A DNA stretch of 64,000 nucleotides from Leptospira sanjuanensis (GCF_022267325.1 NZ_JAIZBG010000001.1:3023501-3087500); one strand, 5' to 3'. Positions 8,001 to 19,391 are shown, counted from the stretch's first letter. Notes: generated from the sequence alone by a model not told the origin. Program-made: numbers and translations.

Positions 8001-9797
8001 TTGGAATCATTGGAAGCAAATACGAAGATCTTTAACGACCCGGACGGGATGATCCGGGAAATCGTGCGTCCGGGCATGCACTTGCATCTTTCCGCAACCA
8101 TGTCCAGACCCAACGCTCTCATCTATTCTCTCGCACGTTGTTTTCAAAACACGAATCCGGAGTTCGTCATCAGTATGGCGGGAATTCATTCCAGCGCACA
8201 CGCCCTTACGATCGCGAAAATCGTTAAGCGAATGATCACCGGTTTTGCGGGGGACAACTATCCGAAACCCTCGCCTAATTCATTATATTCTAATTTACTC
8301 GAAGGATCTCCGTTCGAACTGGAGCTTTGGTCCCTGCTCAGCATCGTTCAAAGATTGATGGCGGGCGCGATGCGTCTTCCCGGTTTTATCACGAACTCGC
8401 TTTTGGGAAGCGATCTCATTCTAGACAAACTCGGAAAAACGGCGTTCTTGTTTCCCGATCCGCAAAACCGTTCGGCGGGTCCGAACGGTTCTACCGCGGA
8501 AAACTACAGAGGAAAACGCGGAGTCGATCTCGCTTATATTCTTCCCTTAAACCCGGACTTCACTTTGATCCACGCGGTCGTCGGCGACGAAGAAGGAAAT
8601 CTCGTTCTTTGTCCTCCGAGCGGAGAAGGATACTGGGGAGCTCTTGCCGCAACCAAAGGAGTCGTCGCGACGGTGGAAAAGATCGTTCCGAAAGGAACGA
8701 TTCCCCCCGAACTCGTTACGATTCCGGGCAATCGGGTCACGGCGATTTCCGTCGCGGAATTCGGCGCACATCCTCAATCTTTGCGCGTTTATAATCTTCC
8801 GGGAGTTTCCGCATTCGAAGGTCTTTCCACGTATCTCGACGACTACGAGTTTCAGATCGAGGCCAACGAAGCGGCCAACGTTCCTTCCCGCGCCGAAAAA
8901 TGGTACTCGGATTTCGTAAACATCGAAGGCGGTCATAAGGAATATCTGGATCGTCTCGGAAGCACACGACTCAGAAAGTTAAAACAGATTCCCGAAGAAA
9001 ACAAAGCGGTCAAACTCGAAGATCCGAAAACGGTCAACGACTCGGAGCAGATGATCATTCTTGCGGCGAGAGCGATTCAGGAATACGTCAAACTCAAAGG
9101 TTACAAAACGATTCTCGCGGGAATCGGTGCGGCTCATATTTCCGCATGGACAGCGGCCCGCTTTCTCGAACAGGAAGGAATTTCCGTAAAGGTCATCACG
9201 GAACTCGGCTTCTATTCGATGAAACCTCATACGGGAGACGTTTTTCTTTTCAGTCAATTGCATACGAAAGAATGTACGATGCTTTCCGACATCACGAGCA
9301 TCTTAGGCACGGTCGTTCCCGATCATTGTCTCGGAGTGTTAGGAGCGGCGGAAGTGGATTGGTTCGGCAACATCAACTCCACGAAAACCGCAAAGGGAAA
9401 ATTTCTTGTGGGTTCGGGAGGCGCGAACGACATCGCTGCCGTTGCGGATTGTATCGTAGTCGCGAAAGCGAACCGCGGAAGATTCGTAAAACACGTAAAC
9501 TACATCACTTCGGTCGGAGATCGAGTAATGGAAGCGGTTTGTCAGTTCGGAAGATTCCAAAGAAAACCGAACTCGGATCACGTGTTTGAATTCTCCCATT
9601 GGATCGCTCCTCCTTCGGACGAGGAGATGGAACCGGAAGAAGCGGTGCTACGTTTTACTTCCTGGCTTCCGCCGGACGAGGACGTCCCTCTCAAAAACGA
9701 ACCTCCCGTAACCGCGGAAGAACTTACTGTTTTGAGGGAATTGGATCCGGAAAAGATTTACATAGAACAATTTATGGTATATACAAGACTTCCATAA
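8001..9797 (+). CDS. fused family I CoA-transferase (glutaconate/acetyl-CoA transferase type)
   Basis: Predicted 598-residue protein that looks like alpha and beta subunits of a family I CoA-transferase joined in one chain. The N-terminal half has segments such as FVISMAGIHSSAHAL and LPLNPDFTLIHAVVGDEEGN, as in alpha subunits. The C-terminal half, with ILAGIGAAHISAWTAARF, VITELGFYS, GAAEVDWFGNINST and SGGANDIAAVAD, matches beta subunits of the glutaconate CoA-transferase/IpdB type. The only start that keeps the whole N-terminus is TTG at 8001 (a second TTG lies at 8010); the ribosome site is weak, so the start is uncertain. It would move CoA between acyl substrates. It is followed 33 bp later by a KAS III-like gene, suggesting a shared lipid or acid pathway. 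Confidence 0.75.
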   Translation: MESLEANTKIFNDPDGMIREIVRPGMHLHLSATMSRPNALIYSLARCFQNTNPEFVISMAGIHSSAHALTIAKIVKRMITGFAGDNYPKPSPNSLYSNLLEGSPFELELWSLLSIVQRLMAGAMRLPGFITNSLLGSDLILDKLGKTAFLFPDPQNRSAGPNGSTAENYRGKRGVDLAYILPLNPDFTLIHAVVGDEEGNLVLCPPSGEGYWGALAATKGVVATVEKIVPKGTIPPELVTIPGNRVTAISVAEFGAHPQSLRVYNLPGVSAFEGLSTYLDDYEFQIEANEAANVPSRAEKWYSDFVNIEGGHKEYLDRLGSTRLRKLKQIPEENKAVKLEDPKTVNDSEQMIILAARAIQEYVKLKGYKTILAGIGAAHISAWTAARFLEQEGISVKVITELGFYSMKPHTGDVFLFSQLHTKECTMLSDITSILGTVVPDHCLGVLGAAEVDWFGNINSTKTAKGKFLVGSGGANDIAAVADCIVVAKANRGRFVKHVNYITSVGDRVMEAVCQFGRFQRKPNSDHVFEFSHWIAPPSDEEMEPEEAVLRFTSWLPPDEDVPLKNEPPVTAEELTVLRELDPEKIYIEQFMVYTRLP

Positions 9798-9830
9798 TAA
9801 AATGAAATTTGAATTTACTAGAGGACCCTT

Positions 9831-10805
9831 ATGAGCGGAAAAAATCTAACGTCGAACGGAGTAAGAATCACCGGATTCGGTCATTACTTTCCCGAACAGA
9901 TCGTGACTAACGAAGAGATCCGCTCGCGGTTGAAATTTCCGGAAATGCATCCGGCAGAAAAAGCCGTCATCGGAAACATCGGAGTCAACGAAAGAAGAAG
10001 GGCGAACGAAAAAGAAACGGCCATGTATATGGCGGCGCAAGTCGCCGAAATGGCGCTGAAGGACGCGGGTAAAAAACCGGAGGAGGTGGATCTTTACATT
10101 CTCGCGAACTGGACCGATCGTTATTATCTACCCGATCTCGCGCCTCAGGCGTCCAAACTTTCCGGAACAAAAAACGCACTCGCTTTCGACGTAAGCACCG
10201 CCTGCACGGGATTCGTTCACGGAGTTCAAACCGCTTCCGCGTATTTGGGTTCGGGCAAATTTAAGAACGCGCTCGTGATCGGAAGCGAACGGTTTTCCGT
10301 AAGAACGCGCATGGGCGGTTATGGAGAATTCACGGCGGGAGACGCGGCGGCGGGAGTTTTTCTCGAACATACGGGTGATCCAAATTTCGGAATCATCGAT
10401 TCCTTTCTGCAGGACGACGGGGATTTGGCCGGGATCATCGTAACCGGACCGCCGCCGCAGAGTTACGTGAAAAGTTATCCGGAACTAGTGACCAACGCGG
10501 CGGATCTTACTCTCAAATCGATGGATCTTCTGTTGGAAAAAAACGGACTGACCGTAGACGACATCGATTGGGTCGTTCCTCATCCGGGAACGGACGTGGT
10601 CGTTCAGGACGTTCTCAAGCGGACCAAGTTTCCGAGGGAAAAAATCCTGATGAACTTCGAACGAGTGGGAAACACTTCCGCCGCTTCGATCCCCATCGTA
10701 TTATCAGAATATTATTATAAAGGAAAGTTTAAAAAAGGAGATTTATTCCTCACACCCGCCGTCGGAGGCGGATTTTATTGGGGAGGACTCTTGTTCCGTC
10801 TTTGA
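9831..10805 (+). CDS. beta-ketoacyl-ACP synthase III-like enzyme (FabH family)
   Basis: Predicted 324-residue condensing enzyme of the FabH fold, which starts or extends acyl chains by decarboxylative condensation. The catalytic residues are in place: Cys125 in STACTGF, His251 in VPHPGTD and Asn281 in GNTSAAS. The His motif is PHPGTD rather than the PHQAN of housekeeping FabH, as in divergent members that make special ketones, signals or long-chain products. The ATG follows AGAGGACC at fair spacing. It lies between the CoA-transferase and the signalling operon, 24 bp upstream of the large kinase, so it may be cotranscribed with the regulators. The product cannot be named from sequence alone. 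Confidence 0.88.
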   Translation: MSGKNLTSNGVRITGFGHYFPEQIVTNEEIRSRLKFPEMHPAEKAVIGNIGVNERRRANEKETAMYMAAQVAEMALKDAGKKPEEVDLYILANWTDRYYLPDLAPQASKLSGTKNALAFDVSTACTGFVHGVQTASAYLGSGKFKNALVIGSERFSVRTRMGGYGEFTAGDAAAGVFLEHTGDPNFGIIDSFLQDDGDLAGIIVTGPPPQSYVKSYPELVTNAADLTLKSMDLLLEKNGLTVDDIDWVVPHPGTDVVVQDVLKRTKFPREKILMNFERVGNTSAASIPIVLSEYYYKGKFKKGDLFLTPAVGGGFYWGGLLFRL

Positions 10806-10829
10806 ACGGGATCGGGGCAATCGAACTAT

Positions 10830-13800
10830 ATGAAAATAAACGGTTACGAATTAAAAGAAAGAATGAACGCGGATTCGTCCACGGAGGTTTACAAAGCCGT
10901 CCGAACGAAGGACGGGGCCGACGTGGTGATCAAATATATTCCGATCCTCGACGAACTGCATCCGGCGGTCGTCAACTTGCGGAACGAATACGAAATTCTC
11001 AATTATCTCGCTTCCGAAAAAATGATCCACGCCTTCGGAATGGAGAAGATTCCGGAAGGATTCACCTTGATTTTGGAGTTCGTTCCCGGTGCGACGCTCA
11101 AACATTTTTCCCAAAAAAAACCGGTAAACCTGAAGGACTTTTTTAAGATCGCGATCGACCTCGCCGAAAAGCTCGGGGAAATCCATAATAAAAAGGTAAT
11201 ACACAAGGATTTAAAACCGGACAATATCATTTTCAATCCGGCAAACGAACTCTTACGGATCGTGGACTTCGGAATTTCCACTCGACTTTCCAAGGAAGAA
11301 ACCTCCTGGTCCAATCCGAACCGGTTGGAAGGAAGCATTCATTACGTTTCTCCCGAACAAACCGGAAGAATGAACCGTTCCGTGGATTACAGAAGCGATT
11401 TCTATTCTTTGGGAGTAACGTTCTACGAACTTCTTACGGGCAAACTTCCGTTCGAAAGCGAAGATCTTTTGGAGCTCGTTCACTTTCATCTCGCAAAGTC
11501 GCCGATCGAACCGCGCAAACTCCGCAACGAAATTCCGGAAGCGCTTTCTCATGTCGTATTAAAACTTCTTTCCAAAACCGCGGAAGACAGATATCAAACC
11601 TCGGAAGGGCTCAAAGCCGATCTCGAAACGATCCGGGACAAATGGCTGGAATCCGGAGACGCGCCCGCCTTCCCTCTAGGCTCCAAGGATTATTCCAACG
11701 AATTCAAAATTCCTCAAAAACTCTACGGAAGAGAGGAATACATCGCGGCGTTGTTAAGCGAATTCAAACGCGTAACCGATACGGGGAGAACGAGCGTCGT
11801 TCTGATCGCGGGTTATTCCGGCGTCGGAAAATCCTCTCTCGTAAAGGAGATCAATAAACCCCTCACGGAATCGAAGGGATATTTCATTTCCGGAAAATTC
11901 GATCAATACAACCGGAACGTTCCGTTCAGCGCGATCATTCAAGTGTTCTCCAACCTCATAGAACAGATTCTCACCGAATCTCCCGAACGCATCGAGGAAT
12001 GGAAAAATCTAATTCACGACACGTTAGGCGTCAACGGAAAGGTGATGACCGACGTGTTGCCGGAACTCGAGTTCATCATCGGCGAACAGGCGCCCGTAAC
12101 CGAACTCGGTCCGCAGGAAAACGCGAACAGATTCTATTTGGTATTTCAAAATTTCATCAAAATCTTCGCGAACGCGGAACATCCTCTCGCGATCTTTTTG
12201 GACGATTTGCAGTGGGCGGACACCCCTTCCCTCGAACTCGTGAAGAACTTAATCGAGGACGTATCCGTAAATTATCTTTTCCTAATGTTAGCCTATAGGG
12301 ATAACGAAGTCGATTCGACCCATCCGTTTTCGACTCTCGTAACGGGTTTGGAAAAGGAAGGATTTCGCTTGGACAAAATTCTTCTAAAGCCCTTGAGTCT
12401 GGAGAACGTAAACGAACTTCTTTCCGACAGTTTACGCAGACCCAAGGACGAGACGCAGAGTTTCGCGGAAATCGTTTATTCGAAAACGAGAGGAAATCCG
12501 TTCTTTATCAACGAGCTTTTAAAACAACTCTCCAAAGAGGAAATCATCTCGTATCAAAAAGGAAGCTCCACGATTTCCGGAAAGTGGATCTGGAATCTCG
12601 AAAAGATCAAAAAGACGGATATTTCGGATAACGTAGTCGAACTTCTCGTGCGAAGAATCAAAAAACTCGCTCCGCGCACGCAGGAAACTCTGAAACTCGC
12701 GTCCTGTATCGGAAGCAACTTCGATCTCGGAATCCAATCCAAAATTCTCGGAGCGACATTGAAGGAAACCATGGCCGCGCTGATGGAAACCATGGAAGAG
12801 GAATTGATCGTTCCGATCGGAGACAACTATCGATTGGTCGATTCGATGGAGGAAATCGAAGACAACCGGGAAAAGAATTTCCAAACCGCCAAATCGATTC
12901 AATTCCGTTTTCAACACGACCGGGTGCAGCAGGCGAGCTACGAACTTCTGGACGAGAACCAGAAACAATCCGTTCGACTTCAGATCGGAAGAATTCTTCT
13001 CGAGAACCTGAACGAAAAATCCCTGGAAGATTCCATCTTCGACGTGGTCAACCACTTGAACACCGGTTCGGCTCTCATTCAGGATAATTTAGAAAAACGT
13101 AAATTATTACAATTGAATCTTCAAGCCGCGCAAAAGGCGAAACTCTCCGCCGCATACAAACCGGCAAAGGCGTATTCCGAAAAATCGAGAGAACTTCTAT
13201 TCTCCCTTCCCGAAGCGGGCAAAGGAGACAAGGAACTCTGGAACAAGGAATACGAACTCTGTTACGCGGTTCACAAGGAGCTCGCTGAAGTCTTGTATCT
13301 CAACGGAAATTTCGAGGAATCGCAGGAGATCATTCAGATTCTTCTGAAACAATCCAAAACTCCCGTGGAACAGGCGGAAGCGTATAACCTTCTCATGATC
13401 GAATACTCCGCGCAGGGAAAATACGATCTCGCGATGCCGACCGTCATCAAAGCTCTCAAACCTCTCGGAATCGAAATCCCCACTTCCAACTTCGATAAGG
13501 TGGTCGACAAGGAAATCGAAGAAGCGAAGAAGAATCTCAAGAACAGAAGCGTAACGGCGCTGTTAGACGAGCCTCTGATGACCGACCCGAATCATATCTG
13601 GGCGGTCAATCTTTTGATCAGCGCAATTCCGATGGCATACAACAAGGAACCCGCCCTCTTCCCCGTCATCTGTTTGAAGATGGCGAACCTGCTGATGAAG
13701 TACGGGAATCTTTCCGATTCGTACGGATATTCCTGTTACGGAATGGTTCTTGTGGGAAAACTCGCCGACTACAAAGGGGCTTACGACTTCTGCGAACTCG

Positions 13801-16184
13801 CGGTGAAACTCAGCGAAAAACACATGAACTCCGGCGGTTATACGAAAGCCGCGAACATTCTAGCGAATTACTCTTCTTCGTTCGTAAAACATCTGAAATT
13901 TTCGGAAGAGGTAAACATCAAGTGCGTTCAGTCCGCGTTGGATTCGGGGGAATTTCTGCACGGAAGTTACGCCGCGATGAACGATGCGTCTAACGTGATG
14001 TTTCAAGGGAAGAATCTCGAGATTCTCAAACCGAAGATCAATCAACTTCTCAAGTTCGTACGCAAGGTGAAGAACAACCTCGCCATCGACACGATCCTCG
14101 GAACGACCTTGATTCTTTCCAACCTCAGAGGAGAAACCGGAAGTCATCTGGACTTTTCCTCCGCCGAATATCAGGAGAAGGAATACATCGATCTCTGCAA
14201 CGATCATCAGAGCCCGGCTCCGATCGTTACTTTCAAGGTGATGAAGGTCCGTTCCCTTTTGATGTACGGAGAATATCAACTCGCCCTTCAGGAAGCCGAA
14301 GAAGCGAACGGAATGATTCTCTATCTCGGAGGTCAATACGGCCCGCTCGAACACAACTTTTTATATTCGCTCGCGCTCGCGGCGAATTACAAAAAGGTTT
14401 CTCCCGATCGCAAAAAGGAATACTTAAAAAAGATCCGCGAGAATCAGAAACAACTACTAACGTTAGCCGAAAGCTGTCCGGAAAACTTCTATCACAAATA
14501 TCTTCTCGTGGACGCGGAGCTTGCAAGACTCGAATACAAAAACTGGAAGGCGGCAAGGACGTATGAAGCGGCGATCCGCGAGGCCAGAAAAAACGAATTC
14601 CAAAACGACGAGGCACTCGCCTGCGAGATCGCCGCGATGTTCTGGCTTTCCAAGGGAAGCGTCAAGATCGCGGGAGAATTCGTCAACGAAGCGTATCACC
14701 GTTACGGACTTTGGGGCGCGAACCTCAAACAAAGCATGCTCAAGTCCAAGTTTCCTGAATTCATCCGCGAACGGGGAACCGGAACGTTACGCACACATCG
14801 AACGATTTCCAGCACGACCGCGGCCGCTACGGAAGTTTACTCGGGCCAAACTCTCGATCTTCAGTCGGTCTTAAAAAGTTCGACGGCGATTTCCGGAGAG
14901 ATCAAACTGGAAAATCTTCTCGATAAACTGATGAAGATCGTAATCGAGAACGCGGGCGCTCAACGCGGAGTTCTTATTCTGAAAAAAGAAGGAAGACTCT
15001 ACGTGGAAGCCGAAGGTTCGATTTCCAAGGACGACGTCGAAGTATTGACCGGCATTCCTCTCGGCAACAGCAAAAATCTTCCGATCTCCCTCATCTATTA
15101 CGTGGAGCGGACCAAGGAGAATCTGGTTTTGCGAAACGCGAACCAGGACGAGAAGTTTAACAAAGACGAATATATCAAAAATTCCAAAACGAAATCGGTT
15201 CTCTGCGCGCCGGTGATCAAACAAGGGGAGATTTCCGGGATTTTATATCTTGAAAACAATCTTTCGGAAGGGGCGTTCACTTCGGACCGGCTTCAGATCA
15301 TGAACATTCTTTCCTCGCAAGCGGCGATCTCCATCGATAACGCGTTACTCTACGCGAACATGGAGGAAAAAGTAAGGGAGAGGACGAGGGAATTGGCGCA
15401 GGCCAACGCGGACCTGGGACTGAAGAACCAGCACATCACGGATAGTATTCAATATTCTTTGAATATTCAACAAGCGATTCTTCCTTCCGAAGATCTACTT
15501 GCAAAGAATCTAAATGAGCAATTCGTATTATTCAGACCCAAGGACATCGTATCGGGCGACTTCTATTGGTTCAGTAAAAAAGAAGGATCAATTTTTCTTG
15601 CGGCGGTCGATTGTACTGGACACGGAGTCCCCGGTGCATTAATGTCAATGATAGGAAACACTTTACTCAACCAGATCGTAAATGAGGCGGGGATCAAAGA
15701 CCCGGGCAAGGTTTTGGAACATTTAAACCGAAATGTTCGCCAAGCCTTAAAGCAGGATACCATGGATGCCAACTCGGTGGACGGCATGGACGTCTGCTTC
15801 TGCAGAATCGACGGTGATAAAGTTCTGTTCGCCGGCGCCAAAAGACCGCTCTACTTCTCAAAGGGTGATATGATCGAAGAGATCAAAGGCGACAGACATT
15901 CGATCGGCGGACGACAAAAAGAAGATTCCAGAACGTACACCACGCACGAAGTAAAACTGGAAAAGGGAAAACCGACCATGTTTTATCTCGCGACGGACGG
16001 TTATATGGATCAGCCGAATCCTCAAAGACAGAGGATCGCGAGCAAAGGATTGATCTCTTATCTGCAAAGCGTCTTGTCTCTGCCCGCGCCGGAACAGAAA
16101 GAGCGCTTAGCCGCCTTTTTAGACGGCCATCAAGCGGGGGAAGCTCAGAGAGATGACATAACTTTGATCGGTTTTAGAACCTGA
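10830..16184 (+). CDS. multidomain Ser/Thr kinase - AAA ATPase - GAF - SpoIIE phosphatase
   Basis: Predicted 1784-residue cytoplasmic signalling protein. Residues 1-265 form a eukaryotic-type Ser/Thr kinase: Lys35 in VVIK, HKDLKPDN near 124 and the DFG segment near 146. Residues about 290-600 are an AAA ATPase with P-loop GYSGVGKSS near 329 and a DDLQW Walker B segment. A helical TPR-like region spans about 700-1300. A GAF domain lies near 1360-1510, followed by a coiled coil and then a SpoIIE/PP2C phosphatase from about 1550, with VSGDFYW, AVDCTGHGVPGALMS and the final DDITLIGF. It starts a run of SiaB-like, SiaC-like and cyclase genes. Its SpoIIE domain occupies the place of SiaA, the SiaC phosphatase, with an added kinase front end. 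The substrate is inferred from context only. Confidence 0.9.
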   Translation: MKINGYELKERMNADSSTEVYKAVRTKDGADVVIKYIPILDELHPAVVNLRNEYEILNYLASEKMIHAFGMEKIPEGFTLILEFVPGATLKHFSQKKPVNLKDFFKIAIDLAEKLGEIHNKKVIHKDLKPDNIIFNPANELLRIVDFGISTRLSKEETSWSNPNRLEGSIHYVSPEQTGRMNRSVDYRSDFYSLGVTFYELLTGKLPFESEDLLELVHFHLAKSPIEPRKLRNEIPEALSHVVLKLLSKTAEDRYQTSEGLKADLETIRDKWLESGDAPAFPLGSKDYSNEFKIPQKLYGREEYIAALLSEFKRVTDTGRTSVVLIAGYSGVGKSSLVKEINKPLTESKGYFISGKFDQYNRNVPFSAIIQVFSNLIEQILTESPERIEEWKNLIHDTLGVNGKVMTDVLPELEFIIGEQAPVTELGPQENANRFYLVFQNFIKIFANAEHPLAIFLDDLQWADTPSLELVKNLIEDVSVNYLFLMLAYRDNEVDSTHPFSTLVTGLEKEGFRLDKILLKPLSLENVNELLSDSLRRPKDETQSFAEIVYSKTRGNPFFINELLKQLSKEEIISYQKGSSTISGKWIWNLEKIKKTDISDNVVELLVRRIKKLAPRTQETLKLASCIGSNFDLGIQSKILGATLKETMAALMETMEEELIVPIGDNYRLVDSMEEIEDNREKNFQTAKSIQFRFQHDRVQQASYELLDENQKQSVRLQIGRILLENLNEKSLEDSIFDVVNHLNTGSALIQDNLEKRKLLQLNLQAAQKAKLSAAYKPAKAYSEKSRELLFSLPEAGKGDKELWNKEYELCYAVHKELAEVLYLNGNFEESQEIIQILLKQSKTPVEQAEAYNLLMIEYSAQGKYDLAMPTVIKALKPLGIEIPTSNFDKVVDKEIEEAKKNLKNRSVTALLDEPLMTDPNHIWAVNLLISAIPMAYNKEPALFPVICLKMANLLMKYGNLSDSYGYSCYGMVLVGKLADYKGAYDFCELAVKLSEKHMNSGGYTKAANILANYSSSFVKHLKFSEEVNIKCVQSALDSGEFLHGSYAAMNDASNVMFQGKNLEILKPKINQLLKFVRKVKNNLAIDTILGTTLILSNLRGETGSHLDFSSAEYQEKEYIDLCNDHQSPAPIVTFKVMKVRSLLMYGEYQLALQEAEEANGMILYLGGQYGPLEHNFLYSLALAANYKKVSPDRKKEYLKKIRENQKQLLTLAESCPENFYHKYLLVDAELARLEYKNWKAARTYEAAIREARKNEFQNDEALACEIAAMFWLSKGSVKIAGEFVNEAYHRYGLWGANLKQSMLKSKFPEFIRERGTGTLRTHRTISSTTAAATEVYSGQTLDLQSVLKSSTAISGEIKLENLLDKLMKIVIENAGAQRGVLILKKEGRLYVEAEGSISKDDVEVLTGIPLGNSKNLPISLIYYVERTKENLVLRNANQDEKFNKDEYIKNSKTKSVLCAPVIKQGEISGILYLENNLSEGAFTSDRLQIMNILSSQAAISIDNALLYANMEEKVRERTRELAQANADLGLKNQHITDSIQYSLNIQQAILPSEDLLAKNLNEQFVLFRPKDIVSGDFYWFSKKEGSIFLAAVDCTGHGVPGALMSMIGNTLLNQIVNEAGIKDPGKVLEHLNRNVRQALKQDTMDANSVDGMDVCFCRIDGDKVLFAGAKRPLYFSKGDMIEEIKGDRHSIGGRQKEDSRTYTTHEVKLEKGKPTMFYLATDGYMDQPNPQRQRIASKGLISYLQSVLSLPAPEQKERLAAFLDGHQAGEAQRDDITLIGFRT

Positions 16185-16221
16185 TCCGGGAAACGAAACT
16201 ATAGGAGCATGTTAAAAAGAA

Positions 16222-16776
16222 ATGATGGAAAACAAGTCCGTAGACCTGTTTAAGCAGTATAAAGAGGCCTGCGATTATCAATTAATTGTTTCCTTTAAAG
16301 GGCGTCTCTCGCAAGAAGTCCTGACGGAATTCGGTTCGATGATCCGGACGTCCCTGAGTGCGGAGTCGAAAATTAAAAAAATCTTCGCGGTTTTCATCGA
16401 ACTCGCACAGAATATGCTACACTATTCTGCGGAAAGAAAAGCTCTCGAAGACGGCAGAGAGGGCGGCGTCGGCATCATCATGGTCGACGAAAAATCGATT
16501 GGCTATAATGTTTCGTCCGGGAACCTTGTACTAAACGACAAAATAGAATCCCTGAAAGCCAAATGCGAAAAAATAAATTCTATGTCGAGGGATGAGTTAA
16601 AAACTTATTACCAACAGCAGTTGCGCTCGGATAGACCTGACGACAGCAAAGGCGCGGGAGTCGGTTTGATCGATATCGCTAGAAAGTCCGACGGACCGCT
16701 TACATATAATATCTCGCCGGTGGACGATAAACATTCGTTCTTTACACTTTCTGCATACTTTACAAAGGAAAATTGA
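16222..16776 (+). CDS. SiaB-like protein kinase, second copy
   Basis: Predicted 184-residue cytoplasmic kinase of the SiaB/DUF6272 type. It shares with the copy at 4371-4898 the IELAQNMLHYS segment (about residues 59-69) and the glycine-rich DSKGAGVGLIDIARKS (about 145-160). In Pseudomonas, SiaB phosphorylates SiaC; here the SiaC-like gene starts two bases after this gene's stop, which strongly supports the assignment. The start could be ATG 16222 or 16225; a TAGGAG site lies 13-16 bases upstream, a little far. It follows the large kinase/phosphatase by 37 bp. An alternative reading as an anti-sigma or RsbW-type kinase is less likely, because the downstream partner is SiaC-like and no sigma factor is near. 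Confidence 0.85.
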   Translation: MMENKSVDLFKQYKEACDYQLIVSFKGRLSQEVLTEFGSMIRTSLSAESKIKKIFAVFIELAQNMLHYSAERKALEDGREGGVGIIMVDEKSIGYNVSSGNLVLNDKIESLKAKCEKINSMSRDELKTYYQQQLRSDRPDDSKGAGVGLIDIARKSDGPLTYNISPVDDKHSFFTLSAYFTKEN

Positions 16777-16778
16777 GA

Positions 16779-17153
16779 ATGGAATCATTACACATTCAAC
16801 AAACAAAAACTTCTCCGGAGGTTATTTTAGACACAGAGAAGGGAGTGGTTGAAATCATCGGAGAATCCTATCCCGAAAACGCGATCGCCTTTTACAAACC
16901 CGTATTCGATTGGCTGAACGCGGCGATGGGATCGAAGGCATCGATTCAAGTGAAATTTCAGTTGGATTATTTCAATACGAGTTCGTCTAAAGTGATCATG
17001 GATATTCTGGATTCTCTTCAGAAGTATCACGATCAGAGCGGCAAGGTCAAGATACTTTGGTTGTACAAAGAGGACGACGACGATATGCAGGAAACCGGAG
17101 AGGAATTCTCCTCGGATCTTTCCCTGCCGTTCGAATTAAAATCCTATAAATAA
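16779..17153 (+). CDS. SiaC-like regulatory phosphoprotein (DUF1987)
   Basis: Predicted 124-residue protein of the SiaC/DUF1987 family, a STAS-like switch that is phosphorylated by SiaB and dephosphorylated by SiaA. GESYPENAIAFYKPVFDWL (residues 28-46) is the family signature. YFNTSSSK (residues 64-71) contains Thr67 and the following serines, matching the region phosphorylated in Pseudomonas SiaC. I use the ATG at 16779, with a GGA-rich site upstream, rather than the TTG six bases earlier that overlaps the previous stop. The gene is tightly coupled to the SiaB-like kinase and lies 25 bp before the adenylate cyclase. In the known system, unphosphorylated SiaC activates a diguanylate cyclase; here the natural target is the adenylate cyclase. 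The family call is firm; the target is inferred. Confidence 0.9.
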   Translation: MESLHIQQTKTSPEVILDTEKGVVEIIGESYPENAIAFYKPVFDWLNAAMGSKASIQVKFQLDYFNTSSSKVIMDILDSLQKYHDQSGKVKILWLYKEDDDDMQETGEEFSSDLSLPFELKSYK

Positions 17154-17178
17154 AACGGCTCGGTAATCGAAACCACGC

Positions 17179-18654
<1,476 letters not shown>

Positions 18655-18704
18655 CCGCTTTCTGTTTTTCTAATATTTGAAAATTCGAACGTCCTCTGAG
18701 GCCG

Positions 18705-18854
18705 CACGCGGTTTTTCTATCGGAATACGTCTCAAGCTCGAGACAATCTTCGGCTGAATTTTTGTGGAGAACCGCGTGAGCGATCGAAGCGGGGTCAACA
18801 AATTGGCTTTCTAAAAATCGAATATTCAAAAAAAGAAAATTTCAATTTGTTGAC
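18705..18854. repeat. two nested-style inverted repeats in the gap after the cyclase
   Basis: A perfect 12-base inverted repeat, GTCAACAAATTG (18794-18805) and CAATTTGTTGAC (18843-18854), is separated by 37 bases. A 9-base pair, CACGCGGTT (18705-18713) and AACCGCGTG (18770-18778), precedes it. The loops are too long for ordinary terminators. They could fold as a structured RNA or mark a repeated element. No gene is visible in this gap. Confidence 0.6.
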
Positions 18855-18932
18855 CGGAGCTGAGAGCGCGGCCGCGTTTTGTTCGCTTCCGTCTCTTTAA
18901 TTGAAACGAAAGCCGCGGCACGCCCGTAAATT

Positions 18933-19391
18933 TTAGGCGAGAGCTTGGATTACGTCGGCGGGAGCCTGAACGAGTTCGACGAGAACTCCTTCGGAACAAT
19001 ACGGAAATTCTTCGTTTCCTTTAGGATGAATGAAACATACGTCGTATCCCGCTGCGCCTTTGCGGATTCCGCCCGGAGTGAAACGGACTCCTTTGGCGGT
19101 GAGCCATTCGACCGCTTTATGAATGTCGTCAACCCAAAGGCCGATGTGATTGAGTTTCGGTTCGTGAACCTTGGGGCTTTTGTTGACGTCGATCGGCTGC
19201 ATGATGTCGACTTCTACCGCAAATGCGCCCTTACCCATTCTGAGAATATCTTCGTCGACGTTTTCTTTTTCACTCTTGAACGTTCCCGTTTTTTCGAGTC
19301 CGAGTATGTCGACCCAAAATGTTTCGAGTTTCTTTTTGTCTTCGCCGCCGACCGCGATTTGCTGAATTCCTAATATTTTAAAAGGTCTCAT
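18933..19391 (-). CDS. VOC-family protein (glyoxalase / methylmalonyl-CoA epimerase-like)
   Basis: Predicted 152-residue protein with the paired beta-alpha-beta-beta-beta modules of the vicinal oxygen chelate fold. [18 protein letters not shown] opens the second module and provides a His ligand, and [10 protein letters not shown] near the C-terminus provides a Glu. The first module begins [13 protein letters not shown], so the position usually held by His in epimerases is Gln here. That may change metal binding or the reaction. Overall shape and length fit methylmalonyl-CoA epimerase relatives, but the substitution argues against a firm enzyme name. The start ATG at 19391 has a GGAAAG site. 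It appears to be a single-gene unit. Confidence 0.75.
   Translation of the reverse strand: MRPFKILGIQQIAVGGEDKKKLETFWVDILGLEKTGTFKSEKENVDEDILRMGKGAFAVEVDIMQPIDVNKSPKVHEPKLNHIGLWVDDIHKAVEWLTAKGVRFTPGGIRKGAAGYDVCFIHPKGNEEFPYCSEGVLVELVQAPADVIQALA

Noticed and set aside
16222..16776. SiaB-like protein as an RsbW-type anti-sigma kinase
   Set aside because: No sigma factor or anti-anti-sigma of the RsbV type is adjacent; the next gene is SiaC-like, which points to the Sia system.
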